This document shows positions 6,221-13,281 of a stretch of DNA of 13,281 nt, piece after piece. Under the pieces are notes generated by a model. That model saw only the letters and a list, made by a program, of their open reading frames with translations, made no database searches and was not told the origin of the DNA. Every line of letters begins with the position of its first letter. Position 1 is the first letter of the stretch. This DNA is from an uncultured Collinsella sp. Lineage in GTDB: Bacteria; Actinomycetota; Coriobacteriia; Coriobacteriales; Coriobacteriaceae. The translations under genes were made by a program, and so were the position numbers. The stretch lies in contig CABUTN010000045.1 of assembly GCA_902494565.1 (NCBI GenBank), positions 1 through 13,281 on the forward strand. Reading direction: 5' to 3'.

Positions 6221-6631
6221 CTAGAGCTCGACCGGCACCCATTCGTCGTGATTGCAGATAAAAGCCTCGGGATCCTCGACGTTAAAGAAGACGAGCGTGG
6301 GGTCGTTAGGCCCCTCATAGTGCTCGCCCAGGCGCTCTAGATGCTTCCACCCGGCTTCGCGCATTTCGTCTAAAGCCCGGTCATCCAAGCCGGCACGCCC
6401 GCGCAAGATGAGCCAGCCATGGCCCGGCCACCAACTCGTGGCCTCGAAGCGCTGGTTTTGCAGAAGCTCCTGCCACACATCTTTGGTGCGCGCCGTCACA
6501 AACCACAGCTTGCCGTCCTGAATCTGTGCAAACGAGAACGGACGCACATGCGGCTGCCCGTCCACACTCGTCGCCAGATACCACGCCGGCACCGACGTCA
6601 GATACTCCAGCACCGTATTCAATCCGTCCAC
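6221..6631 (-). CDS. Pyridoxamine 5'-phosphate oxidase-like split-barrel protein (second paralogue)
   Basis: This is a 136-residue single-domain protein of the PNPOx-like flavin-binding split-barrel family. Early conserved stretches are VPAWYLAT (14-21), HVRPFSF (28-34) and GKLWFVTARTKDVW (40-53), the region that in this family contacts the flavin phosphate. It shares this order with its neighbour at 6683-7129, so the two are a tandem duplication that has diverged. Substrate and cofactor are unknown; FMN or F420 binding is a family possibility and FMN is favoured by the operon. The start is GTG at 6631, fixed by a strong AGGAGG a few bases upstream. It is the last gene of the flavin operon, 51 nt behind its paralogue. 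A palindrome, AGCCAGCTGGCT (6211-6222), overlaps the stop. Confidence 0.82.
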   Translation of the reverse strand: MDGLNTVLEYLTSVPAWYLATSVDGQPHVRPFSFAQIQDGKLWFVTARTKDVWQELLQNQRFEATSWWPGHGWLILRGRAGLDDRALDEMREAGWKHLERLGEHYEGPNDPTLVFFNVEDPEAFICNHDEWVPVEL

Positions 6632-6682
6632 GTTTCCTCCTGACGCTAGCTAATTCGGAACGGGTAGTTAATTTGAGACGCG

Positions 6683-7129
6683 CTAGAGCTCCAGGCGCTC
6701 CTCGCTGCCGTCGATATCACAGAAGCGCGCGGCAATGTTGCGGACCGAAAAGAAAGCAAGGCGGCCGTCGTTGGCACTCTCGTGTTCCTCGCCAATGCCC
6801 ACCATGTGCTTAAAACCCGCTTGACGCACCTTGTCGCTCGCAACTGCGTCGTCCTCAAGTGCGGCTTCGCCGGTCAATACGATCCAACATTCCCCCGGCT
6901 TCCAGCCCGAGAGCTCAAACTTGGGATTCGCACTCAGCTCCGCCCACACATCCTTGTCGCGCGACGTGCAAAACCACAGCTTACCGTCATCGACCATGGC
7001 AAACGAAAACGGCCTCACGCGAGGCTGATGCCCGTCGGCTACATCGGTCGTGGCCAGATACCACGCCGGAATGCGCCTGAGATACGAACAGGCGCGCTCA
7101 AGCTGAGCCGTGCGGTCGTTGTCGGTCAT
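6683..7129 (-). CDS. Pyridoxamine 5'-phosphate oxidase-like split-barrel protein (first paralogue)
   Basis: This is a 148-residue protein with the same plan as the next gene: IPAWYLATT (20-28), RVRPFSF (37-43), GKLWFCTSRDKDVW (49-62), and a second half containing GECWIVLTGEA (79-89) and RLAFFSV (123-129). There is no signal peptide or membrane segment, so it is cytoplasmic. Proteins of this family commonly bind FMN as dimers and act as small oxidoreductases or flavin-storage-like proteins; its reaction cannot be named from sequence. It begins 30 nt after ecfT with AAAGGGG in front of the ATG, so it is in the riboflavin operon and under the FMN riboswitch. That makes a flavin-dependent role more likely. 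Confidence 0.82.
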   Translation of the reverse strand: MTDNDRTAQLERACSYLRRIPAWYLATTDVADGHQPRVRPFSFAMVDDGKLWFCTSRDKDVWAELSANPKFELSGWKPGECWIVLTGEAALEDDAVASDKVRQAGFKHMVGIGEEHESANDGRLAFFSVRNIAARFCDIDGSEERLEL

Positions 7130-7159
7130 AGGGACCCCTTTCCTGCGCTCGAATCGCGC

Positions 7160-7960
7160 CTAAACAAGTTGAAGATTGATGACGATGACACACGCGAGCA
7201 GCAGTGCCGTCACCACAGCAGCCAGCGCATCCCCGCGGCGAAATGCAAGCGCATGCAGGCGCGTGCGGCCCTGCTCGCCGTGATAGCAGCGTGCATCCAT
7301 GGCGGCAGACAACGTCTCGGCATGACGGAACACGCCCGTGAACAGCGGAATCGCCACACTGCCGAGCATACGCACGCCGCCGAGCGGACCTCCCGTCACG
7401 CGTGCACCGCGGCTTGCCTGCGCGTCGGCCGTCTGCTTCATCTCGGTGGCGAACTGCGGCATAAAGCGCAACGCGATACCCATAATCATGCCGAGCTCGT
7501 GCGCAGGAAGTCCCACACGCGCAAACGGCGCGAGCAGACGCTCAAAGCCCGCGGTGAGGTCGAGTGTCGGTGTGGTGAGCGTAATGGCGCTCATGCCGGC
7601 CATCATCAAGGTCAGGCGGCACGCCATAAAGGCGGCGGAATGCAGCGAACCCTCGCTTATCCGCAAAAAGCCAAGCTGCCACAGAATGCGCCCACTCTGG
7701 TCGGAAAACAGGTTGAGCACTGCGACCACCACGACAATCGCCAGCAATGGTGCCATCGATGATAGGACCCGGCGCAACGGCACCCGGGACACGGTATAGA
7801 TCAGGACAACGAAGATTGCGACCGAGGCCAGTCCGCGGAAGCTGCTGACTGTGAGCGTCGTGATCAGAAACACAAAGCCCAGGAGCAGCTTGGTGCGCGG
7901 ATCCAGGCGGTGGATCGCACTATCGCCGGGATAGTAGCTACCAAACGAAAACGCCTCCAT
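7160..7960 (-). CDS. ecfT: ECF transporter transmembrane component EcfT
   Basis: This is the membrane scaffold that couples ATPase motion to toppling of the S component. It has 266 residues, with hydrophobic segments near 24-42, 44-60, 68-86, 108-130 and 246-264. Its cytoplasmic coupling helices carry the two EcfT signature motifs, ASRG (182-185) and AMDARCYHG (220-228). The second has Cys where the textbook motif has Gly (ARG). Its ATG shares one base with the ecfA stop (TAATG), which implies translational coupling. It follows the ATPase gene and precedes the two split-barrel genes. The start is set by that overlap. It probably works with the RibU protein of the same operon, and perhaps with S components encoded elsewhere. 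Confidence 0.93.
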   Translation of the reverse strand: MEAFSFGSYYPGDSAIHRLDPRTKLLLGFVFLITTLTVSSFRGLASVAIFVVLIYTVSRVPLRRVLSSMAPLLAIVVVVAVLNLFSDQSGRILWQLGFLRISEGSLHSAAFMACRLTLMMAGMSAITLTTPTLDLTAGFERLLAPFARVGLPAHELGMIMGIALRFMPQFATEMKQTADAQASRGARVTGGPLGGVRMLGSVAIPLFTGVFRHAETLSAAMDARCYHGEQGRTRLHALAFRRGDALAAVVTALLLACVIVINLQLV

Positions 7961-9864
7961 TAGCAGCCCTCCTCTCGCGCGACCGTCTTTGATTTAGCAA
8001 TGTCCGCGACGTTAGAAGGACCGCCCGAGCGACCGATTAGCAGGTCCACCAACTCGTCTGCCAGCGACTCAACCGTATAGAGGCCGTCAAAGCGCAGCGG
8101 CACGCCTGCCTTCGCAAGCGCCAGCGCCATGCGCTGGGCAGCGGGAACACCCAAGCCGATTGATTTAAGCTCATCCGCATGCGCAAAAACCTGAGCGGGC
8201 GTGCCCTCGGCAAACACCGCGCCTTCGTTCATTACGACGATGCGGTCACAGCAATTGGCCAGGTCATCCATACTATGTGAAACCATGACAACGGTCAGGC
8301 CATCGAGGTGAAGTCGATCGATAAGCTCAAGGAAATCCCTGCGCGCCGCCGGATCGAGCCCCGCCATGGGCTCATCGAGCACCAGGACTTCGGGCTCCAT
8401 GGCGAGCACGCCGGCGAATGCCACACGCCGTTGCTGACCGCCCGAAAGCTCAAAGGGACTCTTGTCGCCTATCGCGGCGAGGTCGAGGCCCACGCGCGTA
8501 AGCGATGATGCGACACGGCGCGCAACCTCGTCTTGCGGCAGACCAAGGTTGCGCGGGCCAAACGCCACGTCCTGCGCCACGGTCTCAGCAAATAGCTGGC
8601 GCTCGGGATATTGAAACACCACGCCGACCTTGGCCTTAACCGCGGCGGCGTCTTTCTTGTTTGACAGATCGAGCCCCAGCGCGCAAACGCTTCCCTCCTG
8701 GGGGCAAATCAAACCGTTGAGATGCTGGACCAGCGTCGACTTACCCGAACCGGTATGACCTGCCAAGCCCAGGAACTCGCCGCGACGCACCGTCAGCGAT
8801 ACATCACGCAGTGCCCACGGGCTGCTGGGGTCGTTTCCCCAGAGAGCTTGTTTGTTCGATTTGCCCGCAGTGGCCGAGCGCTTAAGCCAGCGGCGGCGCT
8901 CGCGCGGACTGAGCGAATAACTGTACGAAACATGGGATAGCTCGATGACGGGCTCCGACGCGTTGCCCTCGTTGTCTACCGGAACAGTGCCGTCAGCGAT
9001 TTCCAACTGGGATACAGAAGACTGCCCCGCGATGCCTGCCCCACTTCGCTCGGCATAAGCCTGCGCAATCTTAGCGACCATATCCGCCTCACGCACCTGC
9101 GCATGAACAGGCACGCCCTTCGCACGAAGCGCCATGCCCAAACGGCACGACTCTGGCATGTCAAGGTTGAGCTGTGCGAGTTCATTCGCCCGCGTCAGAA
9201 TCTCCTCGGGCGTACCCAGCATGGCAACTCGTCCCGCCTGAAACACGGCGACACGATCGGCCTCGGCGGCCTCTTCCATAAAGTGCGTAATCATCACGAT
9301 GGTCATGCCGCGATCGTGCAACGCGCGGCAAGCCTTCATGAGACCCTTGCGTCCACGCGGATCGAGCATCGAGGAGGCCTCGTCCAATATGAGCACGCGC
9401 GGTTCCATGGCGAGCACGCCGGCAAGCGCCACGCGCTGCTTTTGGCCGCCCGAGAGCGCATGGGTCTCGTGGCGCTCAAAGCCCACCAGGCCCACGCCCT
9501 TCAGCGCCTCGCGTACGCGCTGCGCAATTTGCACCGATGGCACGCCTAGGTTTTCGGGACCAAACGCAATGTCATCTTCGACAAGCGTTGCCACCAGCTG
9601 GTCGTCGGGATTCTGGAATACCATGCCCGCGGTCGAACGAATGTCGTAGACTAGCTCGGGGTCGGACGCATCCATGCCGTTGATGCGTACCGTGCCCGCA
9701 TCGGGCTGCAACAGCGCATTCAGATGCTTGGCAAACGTCGACTTGCCCGACCCATTGCCACCGAGGATGCAGAAAAACTCCCCGTCCTCGATATTCAGAT
9801 CGACGCCGTCGAGCGCCGGTGCGGCACCGTCATAGCTAAAGGAAACGCCCCGACACTCAATCAT
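7960..9864 (-). CDS. Fused double ATPase of an ECF transporter (EcfA1-EcfA2)
   Basis: One 634-residue chain carries two complete ABC ATPase domains. In domain 1, Walker A is GGNGSGKST (35-43), with Q-loop Q84, signature LSGGQ (137-141), Walker B ending DEASSMLDP (161-169) and H194. In domain 2, Walker A is GHTGSGKST (369-377), with Q418, LSGGQ (473-477), Walker B ending DEPMAGLDP (497-505) and H530. DEASSMLDP is typical of EcfA1, and GHTGSGKST with DEPxAGLDP of EcfA2, so this is a natural EcfA1-EcfA2 fusion. A Ser/Glu/Asp-rich linker (about 275-305) joins them. Domain 2 has a basic insertion (about 318-348) before its Walker A. The start overlaps the ribU stop by ATGA. It powers the riboflavin transporter together with EcfT. 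Confidence 0.95.
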   Translation of the reverse strand: MIECRGVSFSYDGAAPALDGVDLNIEDGEFFCILGGNGSGKSTFAKHLNALLQPDAGTVRINGMDASDPELVYDIRSTAGMVFQNPDDQLVATLVEDDIAFGPENLGVPSVQIAQRVREALKGVGLVGFERHETHALSGGQKQRVALAGVLAMEPRVLILDEASSMLDPRGRKGLMKACRALHDRGMTIVMITHFMEEAAEADRVAVFQAGRVAMLGTPEEILTRANELAQLNLDMPESCRLGMALRAKGVPVHAQVREADMVAKIAQAYAERSGAGIAGQSSVSQLEIADGTVPVDNEGNASEPVIELSHVSYSYSLSPRERRRWLKRSATAGKSNKQALWGNDPSSPWALRDVSLTVRRGEFLGLAGHTGSGKSTLVQHLNGLICPQEGSVCALGLDLSNKKDAAAVKAKVGVVFQYPERQLFAETVAQDVAFGPRNLGLPQDEVARRVASSLTRVGLDLAAIGDKSPFELSGGQQRRVAFAGVLAMEPEVLVLDEPMAGLDPAARRDFLELIDRLHLDGLTVVMVSHSMDDLANCCDRIVVMNEGAVFAEGTPAQVFAHADELKSIGLGVPAAQRMALALAKAGVPLRFDGLYTVESLADELVDLLIGRSGGPSNVADIAKSKTVAREEGC

Positions 9865-10451
9865 GCGCGGCCTTTGACCTGGTCCTTTTTAGGCGTGATG
9901 AGGTTGGAGACCGCTTTATACACCGCCAGTGTCAACACCGAGTTAAGCACGGTCTTGATAAGGTTGAACGGCAGCACGGCAGGAATCATGAGCGGGGCGA
10001 TCACATCGACCGAGCCATACCAGAACCAAACGCCAATAGTAAGGTTTGCGACCATAGACAGCACCGTAGCGGCAATGACGCCGAGCACCAGGCCAATCAC
10101 GGCACCCTTATAGGTGTGCATCTTCTGGTAAACGATAGCCGCGGGCAGAATATAGCCAAGCGTGGCAACCAAGTTCATAAGCGCGCCGACCCAGTCACCC
10201 GTGGTGAGCGCATGGATAACGATCGCCATGGCGGCAACAGCGGTACCGGCGCCGGGACCATACGCAAGCCCGCACACCATCGCCGGCACCAGCGACGGGT
10301 CATAGGTCAAAAACGGCGCCGAAGGAAGGATGGGCAGCTGCACGTACATAAACAGGGCGCCCAGGGCGCACATCAGCGCCATGGTAACGAGCTGTTTGGT
10401 GCTCCACCTATTCGTGTTCTCAAAATGGATATGCTGCGACTGTTCAGACAT
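9861..10451 (-). CDS. ribU: Riboflavin ECF transporter substrate-binding component, RibU type
   Basis: This is a 196-residue membrane protein of the ECF S-component family, which binds vitamin at the membrane and is toppled by the EcfA-EcfT module. Hydrophobic segments lie near 20-40, 52-75, 85-108, 115-140 and 150-178. The YDPSLVPAMVCGLAYGP stretch (about 50-66) is like that of RibU proteins. Riboflavin as substrate is inferred mainly from the FMN riboswitch directly upstream. The start was placed at 10451. A longer frame opens at 10472, but that ATG lies inside the conserved 3' end of the riboswitch (GGATGAAAGA), while 10451 has AGGTGA in front of it. It overlaps the ATPase gene by four bases. 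Confidence 0.9.
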   Translation of the reverse strand: MSEQSQHIHFENTNRWSTKQLVTMALMCALGALFMYVQLPILPSAPFLTYDPSLVPAMVCGLAYGPGAGTAVAAMAIVIHALTTGDWVGALMNLVATLGYILPAAIVYQKMHTYKGAVIGLVLGVIAATVLSMVANLTIGVWFWYGSVDVIAPLMIPAVLPFNLIKTVLNSVLTLAVYKAVSNLITPKKDQVKGRA

Positions 10452-10465
10452 AAGATCACCTGCCT

Positions 10466-10643
10466 CTTTCATCCGGACTCTAACCGTTGGTACTGGAATC
10501 TCACCAGTTCAGCCGGCATGCGAACCAACGCACACACGGGTCGCGGACTCATCGGCTCGGCCGCAGGCGTCTCGCCTGCACCACGGCGCCCCTTTGGCAC
10601 CGCCCGATTTACCGCCAGTGGGGAATTTCACCCCGCCCTGAAA
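10466..10643 (-). promoter_or_regulatory. FMN riboswitch (RFN element)
   Basis: Read on the minus strand, the region holds conserved RFN blocks in order: TTTCAGGGCGGGGTGAAAT at the 5' end, then CCCCACTGGCGGT, a variable hairpin arm, CCGATGAGTCCGCGACCC, GGTGAGATTCCAGTACCAAC, and GGATGAAAGA at the 3' end. P1 closes by TTTCA pairing with TGAAA. The ribU start codon lies only 14 nt after the aptamer. There is no room for a terminator, so FMN probably acts by hiding the AGGTGA ribosome site. It should lower expression of the whole riboflavin operon when FMN is plentiful. Confidence 0.96.
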
Positions 10644-10654
10644 CAGCAATTGCA

Positions 10655-10682
10655 AGTGTAGCACGAGAGGGTATTCGTGCAA
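10655..10682 (-). promoter_or_regulatory. Promoter of the riboflavin operon
   Basis: On the minus strand, TTGCAC (10677-10682) and TACACT (10655-10660) are separated by 16 bp. Transcription would start near 10648, just before the riboswitch. A 6 bp palindrome GCACGA...TCGTGC (10661-10666 / 10675-10680) fills the spacer and could be an operator. Confidence 0.6.
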
Positions 10683-10789
10683 GTATGCTGAGGCTAATTT
10701 ATGGCGGGGGAACGCTCCAGAAATGCGACCGGGACACGTATCCCCAACAACCACTTTCTCCGCCCGCCGACCTCAAGGCCGTAAACGCA

Positions 10790-10932
10790 GGGAATCCGGG
10801 GGCGTGACGGGGCTTCTCTCCGGAACATTCCGCAGGACGCAAAGAAGCTCCGCAGCGCGAAGCGCGATGCGGAGCCTCTTTGCATGTCCGAGGACGTTCC
10901 GGAGAGAAGCCCCGTCACGCCCCCGGATTCCC
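10790..10932. repeat. Very long hairpin behind groEL
   Basis: The outer arms at 10790-10826 and 10896-10932 are perfect reverse complements over 37 bp. Further pairing continues inside: GCAAAGA with TCTTTGC, then GCTCCGCA with TGCGGAGC, closing with GCGC-GAA-GCGC. It starts 26 nt past the groEL stop and has no U-run on either strand. It may stop transcription by sheer stability, protect the groEL mRNA, or be a dispersed repeat element. Confidence 0.85.
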
Positions 10933-10958
10933 GGTGGGAGTTCTAGACCTTGTCGGCC

Positions 10959-12596
10959 TTAGTACATACCGCCGCCCTGCTGACCAGCGGTAGCAGCAGC
11001 GATAGCGTCCTCAAGCTGAGTGTTCTTGGGCACATCGGAGACGGTGGCCTCGGTGATGAGAATCAGGCTGGCAACAGAAGCAGCGTTCTGAAGGGTGACG
11101 CGGCTGACCTTGACGGGGTCGAGGACGCCCATCTCGATCATGTCGCCCCACTCGCCGTTGGCAGAGTTGAGACCCTGGCCGGCAGGCAGCTCGGCAACCT
11201 TGTCGACCACGACGGCGCCCTCAAAGCCAGCGTTCTTGGCGATGGTAGCGACCGGAGCGGTCAGAGCCTTCTTGACGATGTCGACGCCGATCTTCTCCTC
11301 GGGGTCGTCGATCTCGACAGCGTCGAGCGCAGGAGCAGCGTCCATGAAGGCGACGCCGCCACCGGCGACAATGCCCTCCTCGACAGCAGCGCGGGTAGCC
11401 TGCAGGGCATCCTCGACGCGGTGCTTGATCTCCTTGAGCTCGGACTCGGTAGCAGCGCCGACCTTGATGACGGCAACGCCACCGGAGAGCTTGGCCAGGC
11501 GCTCCTGGAGCTTCTCGCGGTCGAAGTCAGAGGTGGTGTTCTCCATCTCGCCCTTGATCTGAGCGATACGGGCGTCGATGGCCTCCTTGGAGCCAGCGCC
11601 GCCGACGACGACGGTGTTGTCCTTGGAGATGGTAACGGACTTAGCGGTACCGAGCATATCGGCGGTGATGTCAGCGACCTTCACGCCCAGCTCGTCCAGG
11701 GCAGCCTGGCCACCGGTGAGGACGGCGATGTCCTCGAGGATGCGCTTGCGGCGATCGCCGTAGCCCGGGGCCTTGACGGCGCAGACGTTGAGGGCGCCAC
11801 GGATCTTGTTGAGGACCAGGGTAGGCAGAGCCTCGCCGTCGATGTCCTCAGCGATGATGAGCAGGCCACGGCCAGCGCGCTGGACAGCCTCGAGAACGGG
11901 CATGATGTCCTGAACGCTGGAGATCTTCTGGTCGGTGATGAGGATGTACGGATCCTTCATCACGGCCTCCATGCGGTCGTTGTCCGTGACGAAGTAAGCG
12001 GAGACATAGCCCTTGTCGAACTGCATGCCCTCGACGGTGTCGATGGTGATGTCGAACGTCTGAGAATCCTCGACGGTGATGACGCCGTCCTTGCCCACGA
12101 CCTCCATGGCCTCGGCGATCTTCTCGCCGACCTCGGGGTCACCAGCGGAGATGGTACCGACGGAAGCGATCTGCTCCTTGGTCTCGACCGGCTTGGCCTG
12201 CTTCTTCATCTCGGCGACGGCGGCGTTAACGGCCTTGTCGATGCCGCGACGGATGGCCAGCGGGTTGGCGCCAGCGGCGACGTTGCGCAGACCGTCGTTG
12301 ACGATGGCCTGGGCGAGCAGGGTTGCGGTGGTGGTGCCGTCACCCACGGTGTCGTTGGTCTTGGTGGCGACCTCCTTCACCAGCTGGGCACCCATGTTCT
12401 CGATGTTGTCCTCGAGCTCGATCTCCTTGGCGACGGAAACGCCGTCGTTGGTGATGGTCGGGGCACCGAACGTGCGCTGCAGCGCAACGTAGCGACCCTT
12501 GGGGCCCATGGTGACGGTAACGGCGTCGGCCAGAGTGTTGACGCCCTTGGCGAGCTTAGCGCGGGCATCGGTGTTGAACGTAATGTTCTTTGCCAT
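10959..12596 (-). CDS. groEL: 60 kDa chaperonin GroEL
   Basis: This is the ATP-driven, double-ring protein-folding chamber. At 545 residues it is full length and collinear with group I chaperonins. The nucleotide-binding region includes MGPKGR (30-35), TITNDG (47-52) and GDGTTTATLLAQ (85-96). The late EGIVAGGGVA stretch and a C-terminal tail ending GGGMY (541-545) are also present. YVALQRTFG at 36-44 replaces the more usual NVVLxKxFG wording, a lineage variant. GGAGG lies ten bases before the ATG. It follows groES by 96 nt and is presumably co-transcribed from the CIRCE-controlled promoter. A long hairpin ends the unit. The opposite strand is open through the whole gene, an effect of its codon bias. 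Confidence 0.99.
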   Translation of the reverse strand: MAKNITFNTDARAKLAKGVNTLADAVTVTMGPKGRYVALQRTFGAPTITNDGVSVAKEIELEDNIENMGAQLVKEVATKTNDTVGDGTTTATLLAQAIVNDGLRNVAAGANPLAIRRGIDKAVNAAVAEMKKQAKPVETKEQIASVGTISAGDPEVGEKIAEAMEVVGKDGVITVEDSQTFDITIDTVEGMQFDKGYVSAYFVTDNDRMEAVMKDPYILITDQKISSVQDIMPVLEAVQRAGRGLLIIAEDIDGEALPTLVLNKIRGALNVCAVKAPGYGDRRKRILEDIAVLTGGQAALDELGVKVADITADMLGTAKSVTISKDNTVVVGGAGSKEAIDARIAQIKGEMENTTSDFDREKLQERLAKLSGGVAVIKVGAATESELKEIKHRVEDALQATRAAVEEGIVAGGGVAFMDAAPALDAVEIDDPEEKIGVDIVKKALTAPVATIAKNAGFEGAVVVDKVAELPAGQGLNSANGEWGDMIEMGVLDPVKVSRVTLQNAASVASLILITEATVSDVPKNTQLEDAIAAATAGQQGGGMY

Positions 12597-12692
12597 GGTA
12601 GGTAATCCTCCAAAAGAAATGTGACTCGCGTCGCCGCTTCCGAGTCCTATGCGGCGGGCGCGTTCAAAGACGAATCAGAGATTCTGACGAGA

Positions 12693-12986
12693 CTAGGCCT
12701 CGACGACGGCGTAGATGTCGTCGGCGCGCATCAGCAGATACTTCTCGCCGTCGACCTTGACCTCGTTGCCACCGAACTTACCGTAGATGACAACGTCACC
12801 GACCTTGACGTCCATGGGGATGCGCTCACCCTTGTCGTTGACCTTGCCGGCGCCAACGGCAACGATGGTGCCGCGCTGCGGCTTCTCCTGAGCGTTGCTG
12901 GCGATATACAGACCAGAAGCGGTCTTCTGCTCGGCCTCGTCGGGCTTGACCAGAACACGATCTGCAAGCGGCTTCAAAGACGACAT
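12693..12986 (-). CDS. groES: 10 kDa co-chaperonin GroES
   Basis: This forms the heptameric lid of the GroEL chamber. At 97 residues it has the family layout: LKPLADRVLVKP at the N-terminus (4-15), the mobile loop that docks on GroEL (about 17-34, with TASGLYI), GTIVAVGAGK (39-48), the roof loop (49-57), VKVGDVVIYGKFGG (60-73) and EKYLLMRADDIYAVV near the end (81-95). AAGGAGG eight or nine bases upstream sets the start. It is first in groES-groEL. Heat-shock control by HrcA is inferred from the CIRCE-like element upstream. Confidence 0.99.
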   Translation of the reverse strand: MSSLKPLADRVLVKPDEAEQKTASGLYIASNAQEKPQRGTIVAVGAGKVNDKGERIPMDVKVGDVVIYGKFGGNEVKVDGEKYLLMRADDIYAVVEA

Positions 12987-13111
12987 GCTTGTCTCCTCCT
13001 TTTTGGGCCGCGCGGTTATACCACGCGAATTAACCCTTTTTGTTTGCGTACGCGTTGAATGGTACCCACGAATGGCGGGTTATACAACACGGAGTCAAAA
13101 AATCTTATTTT

Positions 13112-13138
13112 TTGGCACTTAGATTTTCTGAATGCTGG
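13112..13138 (-). promoter_or_regulatory. Degenerate CIRCE element (HrcA operator) upstream of groES
   Basis: TTGGCACTT-N9-GAATGCTGG matches the CIRCE consensus TTAGCACTC-N9-GAGTGCTAA at 14 of 18 arm positions, with the exact nine-base spacer. Candidate -10 hexamers TATAAC lie at 13079-13084 and at 13015-13020; the latter has the extended form TGG-TATAAC. No convincing -35 was found for either. The element is 126 nt before the groES start codon. Confidence 0.7.
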
Positions 13139-13174
13139 GGGATAACTTAGCGGTGGCTCCCGTGTGGCTCCGGA

Positions 13175-13281
13175 GGGGCGGGGCATAAGGTTTCCTGCTC
13201 GGGCAGTCCTGCTCGCACGAAGGCCACATTAAGTGGCCTTCGGCTCGTGCGGAACTCGCGATAAACCTTATGCCCCGCCCC
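13175..13281. repeat. Long nested hairpin at the window edge
   Basis: Perfect 19 bp outer arms (13175-13193 / 13263-13281) enclose an unpaired region and an inner hairpin. CGCACG (13214-13219) pairs with CGTGCG (13246-13251), and AAGGCCAC (13220-13227) with GTGGCCTT (13233-13240) around ATTAA. The right arm ends at the last base of the window, so the stem may be longer. It probably ends a gene to the right, or insulates the groES promoter. Confidence 0.75.

Noticed and set aside
10790..10932. Ordinary rho-independent terminator for groEL
   Set aside because: The stem is several times too long and no U-run follows on either strand.
10694..10962. Small proteins encoded on both strands of the long hairpin
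   Set aside because: The frames on the two strands resemble each other only because the DNA is palindromic; no ribosome site, and the content is Arg/Ser-rich noise.
10950..12605. Plus-strand open frame covering all of groEL
   Set aside because: It mirrors groEL exactly and results from its biased codon use; the composition is extremely Leu/Gly/Asp/Val rich with no recognisable domain.

Overview
The window looks like chromosomal DNA of a gut Coriobacteriia member, most like Collinsella. This is inferred from high-GC coding sequence, a single-chain EcfA1-EcfA2 fusion in a riboflavin ECF operon, and the style of the proteins; it was not tested by any search. Every protein gene I can support lies on the minus strand. 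The only plus-strand gene is a tRNA-Val(UAC) at the left end.

Left end (1-1065): two hairpins, then tRNA-Val with its promoter and terminator. The tRNA is followed by an unusual tandem array. Its last ~14 bases, CCA and downstream flank recur about 184 bp apart, twice more. Each copy has its own terminator, an inverted copy of the tRNA T-arm, and (in the two full units) a ~100 nt core that can fold. An AT-rich ~217 bp element with imperfect terminal inverted repeats comes next, then a hairpin behind the arginine operon. I see no protein gene in this stretch.

Arginine operon (5963 down to 1066, minus): argC-argJ-argB-argD. These cover N-acetylglutamate kinase, acetylglutamylphosphate reductase, acetylornithine aminotransferase and the bifunctional ArgJ that recycles acetyl groups. 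Two ARG-box-like palindromes with centres 21 bp apart lie upstream of argC, which suggests ArgR repression. The ArgB has features of the arginine-inhibited class.

Flavin operon (about 10648 down to 6221, minus): promoter, FMN riboswitch, riboflavin S component (RibU type), a fused double ATPase (EcfA1-EcfA2), EcfT, and two related small split-barrel proteins of the pyridoxamine-phosphate-oxidase-like family, which often bind FMN. Overlapping or close junctions make this one transcription unit: FMN sensing, riboflavin uptake, and two possible flavin users. A long nested hairpin at 6130-6183 separates it from the arginine operon.

Chaperonin operon (about 13138 down to 10959, minus): groES-groEL with a degenerate CIRCE-like element upstream, so HrcA-type control is likely. 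It is bracketed by two very long hairpins, at 10790-10932 (37 bp perfect outer arms) and 13175-13281 (19 bp perfect outer arms, reaching the window edge). These hairpins, the 6130-6183 one and the tRNA-derived array are the parts of the window not explained by ordinary gene content.
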